A stretch of DNA of 64,000 bases from Salinigranum rubrum (GTDB taxonomy: Archaea > Halobacteriota > Halobacteria > Halobacteriales > Haloferacaceae): contig NZ_CP026309.1 in the NCBI RefSeq assembly GCF_002906575.1, positions 2,046,001 through 2,110,000 on the forward strand. Direction: 5' to 3'. The notes under the pieces were generated by a model, which ran no database searches, was not told where the DNA came from, and was given only the letters and a program-made list of their open reading frames with translations. The first letter of the stretch is position 1; each line of letters begins with the position of its first letter. The position numbers were made by a program, and so were the translations under genes. Below, piece by piece: positions 60,214-64,000 of this stretch.

Positions 60214-60857
60214 ACCCGACCCTCTCCGCGTGAACGGAAAAACACCACTCTCCGGTGTGCTGTGCGGAGACGCTGCGAGACGTCGAGCACTTCTGTGGGT
60301 GCTGACTCTGCCGGGACGTGTGACGGGGCGAAGGTAGCTCTTCGCACTCTGATCCGGATCGCACCTACACCCCGAGGAGACGGACTCGGCTTCCCTCGTG
60401 GGGTCCATCGTATCTGCTGGTGAAATAAAGCCGTTAACTACTGGAGCCGAATCATGTTGACCGAGAACGGGGATTCAAAATCGGGGAGGGGAGCCGAGGA
60501 CGCGTCTGCAGTCGCCCGCCGAGGAGGACGTGCGGCGCCGGTGCTCACCCGCCAGCGGCGGACGTCCATACTCGACTTCAGCCCCTCCGCGGGGGTGATA
60601 TCGCCTCCGGTGCGACATCTGACGCCGGCGGTTTCCGCGAGTGACTGAATGTCGCGGCGGAGTGACGACAGTCCGAACCGTCACGTCCCGGGGTCTTTAT
60701 GTCGGAGGCGCGTACGTGTGGGCGGGAACGACATACGCACTGTGTGTCCGTGTCTCGCCGAGAGAGCCGGGTTACCGGTCTGGCGTGCGACGCTCTGTTC
60801 TCTTCGCGTGGTCGTCACGCGGGGCACATCACAGAGTCCCCTATTCCACACACAGAC
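60214..60857. other. Long intergenic gap between two divergent HTH_10 genes
   Basis: A 644-bp gap. No credible gene: the short frames within it are Arg-rich. It holds a TATA-like GTTTTTCC (about 60237-60244, minus side), CCCCTCCGCGGGGG (about 60590-60603, a near-perfect inverted repeat), and CTTTATGTC (about 60694-60702, plus side), which would leave a long leader before 60858. The length suggests a shared regulatory zone for both modules. Confidence 0.45.
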
Positions 60858-61622
60858 ATGAGTGTACCAGACGACACTGAGCGGACGGACCCCCAGTCGA
60901 GCGAGGAACAGCGCGACCGAGGCGACACGGCCGTCGTCCTCGAATGCACTATCCCCGCGTCGGACGTCGCGTTCGAGGGCGTCCTCGAGGCGTTCCCGGA
61001 CGTCGTCGTCGAGGCGGAGCGACTCGTCCCGACGAACCACTCGCCGCTCCCCTACCTCTGGACCGATGACGGATGCGACGAGAGGTTCCGCGAGGTCCTC
61101 GTCTCGGAGCCCGCAGTCGACCGCGTCTGGAAGATCGCGACGTTCTCCGAGGGCGCTCTCTACCGCCTCAGATGGAACGAGGGCCGAGGACGGTTTCTCG
61201 ACTGGCTGGCCGACTCACACGAGAGCATGGCCGTCCTCGAAGCGTCGGCCACGGATGGGGAGTGGACGATAAAGTTCCGATTTCCGGACCGTTCGGCGCT
61301 CAGTGACTTCCGATCGTTCTACCAGTCGAACGGCATCGACGTCCAGATACTCAGGCTCTACGACCTCACGCAGCCGAAGCTCGGGCAGTACAACGTCACG
61401 GAGAAACAGCGGGAGGCGCTCGTCCGTGCGCTGGAGATGGGTCACTTCGACATCCCCCGAGAGGCCACGCAGACCGAGGTCGCCGAGTCCCTCGGCATCA
61501 CCGCCAAGTCCGTCTCCGAACGACTCCGGCGGGGACAGGTGAATCTCATCAGCAACTCCCTGAACATCGGCGGACCGACCGGTGTCGGTATCGACGGGGA
61601 GGACGACCACCGAGACATGTAA
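60858..61622 (+). CDS. HTH_10 (Bat-like) transcription regulator
   Basis: 254 residues with the same architecture as the gene at 59557: acidic start, sensory domain (DDGCDERFREVLVSEPAVDRVWK) and C-terminal HTH_10 (YNVTEKQREALVRALEMGHF, then AESLGITAKSVSERLRRGQV). It diverges from its paralogue and is followed downstream on the same strand by its own zinc-ribbon gene. The in-frame upstream stretch is not conserved, so the ATG at 60858 is taken. Confidence 0.88.
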   Translation: MSVPDDTERTDPQSSEEQRDRGDTAVVLECTIPASDVAFEGVLEAFPDVVVEAERLVPTNHSPLPYLWTDDGCDERFREVLVSEPAVDRVWKIATFSEGALYRLRWNEGRGRFLDWLADSHESMAVLEASATDGEWTIKFRFPDRSALSDFRSFYQSNGIDVQILRLYDLTQPKLGQYNVTEKQREALVRALEMGHFDIPREATQTEVAESLGITAKSVSERLRRGQVNLISNSLNIGGPTGVGIDGEDDHRDM

Positions 61623-61779
61623 AGGGGTCAACTGATGGGGGTCAACAGACTTGTCAGCTCCACGACCACATCTGTTCCATGCGCCGAAACACGAACTGGC
61701 CCTCTCCCCGGCACTGCACCACCAGTCAGTCACGAGCGCAAGGCGTCGCCTCTCGAACGTCGCGGTCACGGGTAGGCCG

Positions 61780-61962
61780 ATGATTCCCGTATCCGTGGTA
61801 CTCCGCTGTCACGGCTGTGGACAACCCATCAGAGCCGTCGAACGCGGCGGGTCCGTGACCGTTCTCTTCGACCGCTGCCCCGAGTGTCACAGCACCGTGT
61901 TCGAGAACACGCAGACCGGGCAGGTCGTCGAGGCGTCGGCCGGATACGCGGCGGTGCGCTGA
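61780..61962 (+). CDS. Small zinc-ribbon protein, paralogue of the 59138 gene
   Basis: 60 residues: IPVSVVLRCHGCGQPIRAVE, then VLFDRCPECHSTVFEN, with two CxxC pairs. CGQP and the S..F tail of the second pair match the 59138 protein. It lies 157 bp after the HTH_10 gene at 60858-61622 on the same strand. The ATG at 61780 begins the conserved part. Function unknown; a metal-sensing cofactor of the adjacent regulator is possible. Confidence 0.65.
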   Translation: MIPVSVVLRCHGCGQPIRAVERGGSVTVLFDRCPECHSTVFENTQTGQVVEASAGYAAVR

Positions 61963-62050
61963 ACACGTCCGTATCCTTTCTCTAACCGGTTGTTCGTGTA
62001 ATACGAGTTTCCAGATTGTGTTGATCCTTGCCGCTCTTTAAATCGACAGG

Positions 62051-62299
62051 GGGACCGGATTTGAACCTCGCCGAGACGTTCCGGGTCGCTCGCTGCGCTC
62101 GTTTCCCGGGTTGTGACTCTTCTGATTCAAATCCACTCGTCACGATTTTCGTCCTCGCTGTCGCTCGGACAGAAAATGCGTGGGACCGGATTTGAACCGG
62201 GGCAAGACGTGCTCGCTCACTTCGTTCGCTGCGCGCGGCTTGCGGGGTTCAAACCGGCCGTCTGCACTTCCCGCTCTCACGTTCGTTCGAGCGGAGAAG
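62051..62299. repeat. Array of tRNA-Leu 3'-end copies with hairpins
   Basis: Downstream of tRNA-Leu (in its direction), copies of its T-arm/acceptor end recur: exact at 62177-62200 (24 bp) and shortened at 62051-62067. Each unit of about 125 bp also holds an inverted T-arm-like segment (62246-62257; 62124-62134) and a hairpin just before the next copy: GCACTTCCCGCTC/GAGCGGAGAAGTGC (62264-62276, 62289-62302) and ATTTTCGTCC/GGACAGAAAAT (62145-62154, 62167-62177). The two hairpins differ in sequence but keep position and length. They look like structured scars of integration or a repeated RNA element. The gap 61963-62050 shows nothing else. Confidence 0.7.
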
Positions 62300-62383
62300 T
62301 GCGTGGGACCGGATTTGAACCGGCGGACTCCTATGAGACAGCGTCCTAAGCGCTGCGCCGTTTCCTGGCTTGGCTACCCACGC
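62300..62383 (-). tRNA. tRNA-Leu(UAG)
   Basis: An 84-nt class II tRNA. The acceptor stem GCGTGGG/CCCACGC with discriminator A, D-arm with GCC/GGC, anticodon stem CAGCG/CGCTG with loop CTTAGGA (anticodon TAG), a variable arm around TCTCATAGGAG and T-arm GCCGG-TTCAAAT-CCGGT all pair (the outer T-stem pair is G-U). CCA is not encoded. It reads CUA leucine codons. The 3' end is duplicated in the adjacent repeat array, which suggests it has been an integration target. Confidence 0.95.
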
Positions 62384-62468
62384 GCGTTTCACGCTTCATC
62401 CCCCGAAAATTCAACCCATCGCTTCGCCCCGACAAACGGTTTTTATCCACGCCCACCGACTCCCGAGT

Positions 62469-62777
62469 ATGTACCGGGCCAGCGACAGGGTCGAAAACGA
62501 GGAGTGGCTGGCTCGCATCGACCGCGCCGCCGACAGCCTCGAACTCGGTTCCGACGCCCGGTCGGTCGCGGTCGACCTCTTCTTATCGCACGTTCCGAGC
62601 GCCGAGCGGTCGAAGCCGGCCGTCGCGGCGGCGAGCCTCTACGCCGGGAGTCTCATCGTCGGCGAGGAACGCTCCCAGTCGCGCGTCGCCGAGACGATGG
62701 AGGTTTCGCGCCTCTCGATCCAGACCCGCTGGAAGGACCTCCTCCGCGACGCGGGGTTTCAGCCGCCGGAGTGGTGA
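62469..62777 (+). CDS. TFB-like single cyclin-fold protein
   Basis: 102 residues. WLARIDRAADSLELGSDARSVAVDLF, then SKPAVAAASLYAGSLIVGEERSQ and ETMEVSRLSIQTRWKDLL resemble one cyclin repeat of transcription factor B, without the zinc ribbon, B-finger or second repeat. Haloarchaea encode several such truncated TFB relatives that could modulate transcription initiation. It starts at ATG 62469 with CGGTTTTTATCC 20-31 nt upstream. It lies 86 bp from the tRNA-Leu gene, divergent. Confidence 0.75.
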   Translation: MYRASDRVENEEWLARIDRAADSLELGSDARSVAVDLFLSHVPSAERSKPAVAAASLYAGSLIVGEERSQSRVAETMEVSRLSIQTRWKDLLRDAGFQPPEW

Positions 62778-62796
62778 GCCGCGAGTCGGTCGCGGA

Positions 62797-63024
62797 TCAG
62801 GCCGTCCGGACGCCGAAGTGCCGCCACAACACGTAGTACGTCACGAGCCCGCTGACGATGGCGGCCGTGACGCCGGCGGGCGCGCCGATGAGCGGGGAGG
62901 CCTCGGTCGTCGCGCCGATGGCGGCCCGCCGAGCGATGAGATGCGTGACGCCGAAGCCGACGAACGCGAAGGTAGCGAGGCCGACGAGGAGGCTCCCGGC
63001 GATGGCCAGCGTCTTCGGGCGCAT
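62797..63024 (-). CDS. Small two-TM membrane protein
   Basis: 75 residues with two hydrophobic segments (TLAIAGSLLVGLATFAFVGF and GAPAGVTAAIVSGLVTYYVL) and short basic ends. The start at ATG 63024 avoids upstream sequence with no support. It is convergent with the TFB-like gene, 19 bp apart, and downstream of coaD on the same strand. Family not recognised. Confidence 0.6.
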   Translation of the reverse strand: MRPKTLAIAGSLLVGLATFAFVGFGVTHLIARRAAIGATTEASPLIGAPAGVTAAIVSGLVTYYVLWRHFGVRTA

Positions 63025-63087
63025 GGAGAGTGATACACCAACGACGTGTGAGAAGGTTTCGCCCACTCGACCGGTCGGCGGGTTCGG

Positions 63088-63591
63088 TCAGCGGTTCGTC
63101 GGGTCGCGTGCGGGCGGGCGCCCGTCGCGGTCGGGCGTGAGGTTCCCGTGTTCGTCGATTTCGCCGCGGACGATGCGCGTCGAGGAGATGCGCTCGCCGT
63201 CGTCGGCCGGGACGTGGTCGACGACGCTGACTTCGAGCGGGTCGAGCCCGCGTTCACGTCTGATTTCGTTCACCGCCTCGGCTCCCGCCTCCGTCTCCGG
63301 AGAGACCACGAGCGCGTCGAAACCGGGTTCGGTCGCGATGCCGGTCGGCTCGTCGAGCCGTCGAACCGTGAACTCGCGGTCGTACCGTTCGGCTAAGGGG
63401 GCGAGTTCCGCTTCGAGGTCGCGCTTTCGCTCCTCGAACGAACGGACGTGTCTGTCGACGTTCCGCGTCTTCGGGGCGAGGTCGTCGCTCGTGAGGCCGA
63501 CGGTGACGTCCCCGATCTCGAACGCCCGCTCGAAGAGGGCACGGTGCCCGTCGTGGACCGGGTCGAACGTCCCGCCCAGCGCGACGTGCAT
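63088..63591 (-). CDS. coaD: Phosphopantetheine adenylyltransferase (archaeal CoaD)
   Basis: A 167-residue nucleotidyltransferase: HVALGGTFDPVHDGHRALF (residues 2-20, HxGH-type motif), VGLTSDDLAPKTR, and the C-terminal ISSTRIVRGEIDEHGN (ISSTxI motif). It adds AMP to 4'-phosphopantetheine in CoA synthesis, which supplies the acyl-CoA enzymes of this window. The ATG at 63591 gives the standard archaeal length. It lies 44 bp after the stop of the winged-helix gene on the same strand and is probably co-transcribed. Confidence 0.92.
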   Translation of the reverse strand: MHVALGGTFDPVHDGHRALFERAFEIGDVTVGLTSDDLAPKTRNVDRHVRSFEERKRDLEAELAPLAERYDREFTVRRLDEPTGIATEPGFDALVVSPETEAGAEAVNEIRRERGLDPLEVSVVDHVPADDGERISSTRIVRGEIDEHGNLTPDRDGRPPARDPTNR

Positions 63592-63635
63592 ACACCGGGC
63601 GTAGTGGCGCCGACTCTTAAAATCGACTGCTTTCC

Positions 63636-64000
63636 TCACTCGGTCCGGCGCTCGTCCTCGACGGTGATGGTGACGGGCGACTCGTCGCCGGCCGCGTCCG
63701 CACCGCCGAGGCGTCGGTCGAGGTTGAACACCGTGTTGAGCTGTCGCTGGACCTGGTCGACGACGCCGTTGACGAGGTCCGAGGGCGCGATGGCCTCGTA
63801 CTCGTAGGGGTTGTTGCCCGCCCCGGCGCTCTCGCGCTTGTCCCGCGTTACCTTCTCCTCCTCGTGGAGTTCCGCGAGCGCTTCCCGAACCGTGCTCGGG
63901 TAGAGACCGGTGCCGTCGGCGACCTCCTCGCTCGTCGACCCCGGGTGCTGGCGGAGGTAGACGTAGATGCGAGCGCGCGTCTCGGTGTCGAGCAGCCACG
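63636..64000 (-). CDS. Winged-helix DNA-binding protein, 5' part outside the window
   Basis: The last ~120 residues of a minus-strand gene whose start lies beyond position 64000; no start codon is visible. The sequence reads TETRARIYVYLRQHPGSTSE, then VADGTGLYPSTVREALAELHEEEKV, a winged helix of the MarR/TrmB-like type, then NNPYEYEAIAP and an acidic C-terminus. It is probably a transcriptional regulator. It precedes coaD on the same strand. Confidence 0.75.
   Translation of the reverse strand, partial: WLLDTETRARIYVYLRQHPGSTSEEVADGTGLYPSTVREALAELHEEEKVTRDKRESAGAGNNPYEYEAIAPSDLVNGVVDQVQRQLNTVFNLDRRLGGADAAGDESPVTITVEDERRTE

Noticed and set aside
60454-60648. A 64-codon gene in the gap between the HTH_10 genes
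   Set aside because: Arg-rich, no promoter at the right distance, no motif; overlapped by open frames on the other strand.

Overview
The window reads as a chromosome segment of a halophilic archaeon (class Halobacteria, probably Haloferacales; the order is a guess). Evidence: G+C is very high, broken by a few short AT-rich gaps. The predicted proteins are rich in Asp and Glu. Many genes start 25-32 nt after a TATA-like box, as expected for leaderless haloarchaeal transcripts. Archaeal hallmark genes are present: Dph2, archaeal-type methionine adenosyltransferase, DacZ diadenylate cyclase, archaeal CoaD, HTH_10 (Bat-like) regulators, Tat-exported lipoproteins, and a surface protein with a PGF-CTERM tail.

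Region 1 (1-19.7 kb) looks like a catabolic island for hydantoins, N-carbamoyl amino acids or related cyclic amides. It holds an ATP-dependent hydantoinase pair (HyuA/HyuB), a hydantoin/Asp-Glu racemase, an M20 N-carbamoylase, an N-carbamoylsarcosine-amidase-like isochorismatase, an asparaginase, two SDR dehydrogenases, an LLM flavin/F420 oxidoreductase, a DUF3830-like protein and a spermidine/putrescine-type ABC importer (lipoprotein plus two permeases, no ATPase in view). An acyl-CoA branch follows (MaoC-like hydratase, CoA-transferase, acyl-CoA dehydrogenase), then an IclR regulator. An AT-rich gap of about 240 bp closes the island.

Region 2 (20-31 kb): UbiB-family kinase, MDR reductase, HisG-like protein, long coiled-coil protein, MBL-fold hydrolase, then a ModE-TOBE regulator followed by a tungstate/molybdate importer (tupABC). 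Region 3 (31-54 kb) is mostly core genome: PGF-CTERM surface protein, TrmO, Dph2, RecA-like and MinD-like ATPases, FKBP isomerase with a thermosome-like GGM tract, CYTH protein, MAT, polyphosphate kinase, ThiI, cysteine synthase, DUF255 thioredoxin protein and purD. Region 4 (54-64 kb): acetyltransferase, PAS histidine kinase, a dacZ-mscS operon, two mirror-image modules of an HTH_10 regulator plus a zinc-ribbon protein, a tRNA-Leu(UAG) followed by a tandem array of tRNA 3'-end copies with hairpins, a TFB-like protein, CoaD, and a winged-helix regulator cut by the window edge.

Six genes, including purD, are each interrupted by one apparent missing base in a G/C run. Restoring one base gives a full-length family member every time, so assembly or sequencing error is more likely than true decay. 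I label them pseudogene only because they are broken as read. The features least explained by known genes are the tRNA-derived hairpin array (62051-62302), the dispersed hairpin element with matched stem changes (near 4.97 and 15.03 kb), and the mirrored HTH_10/zinc-ribbon modules.
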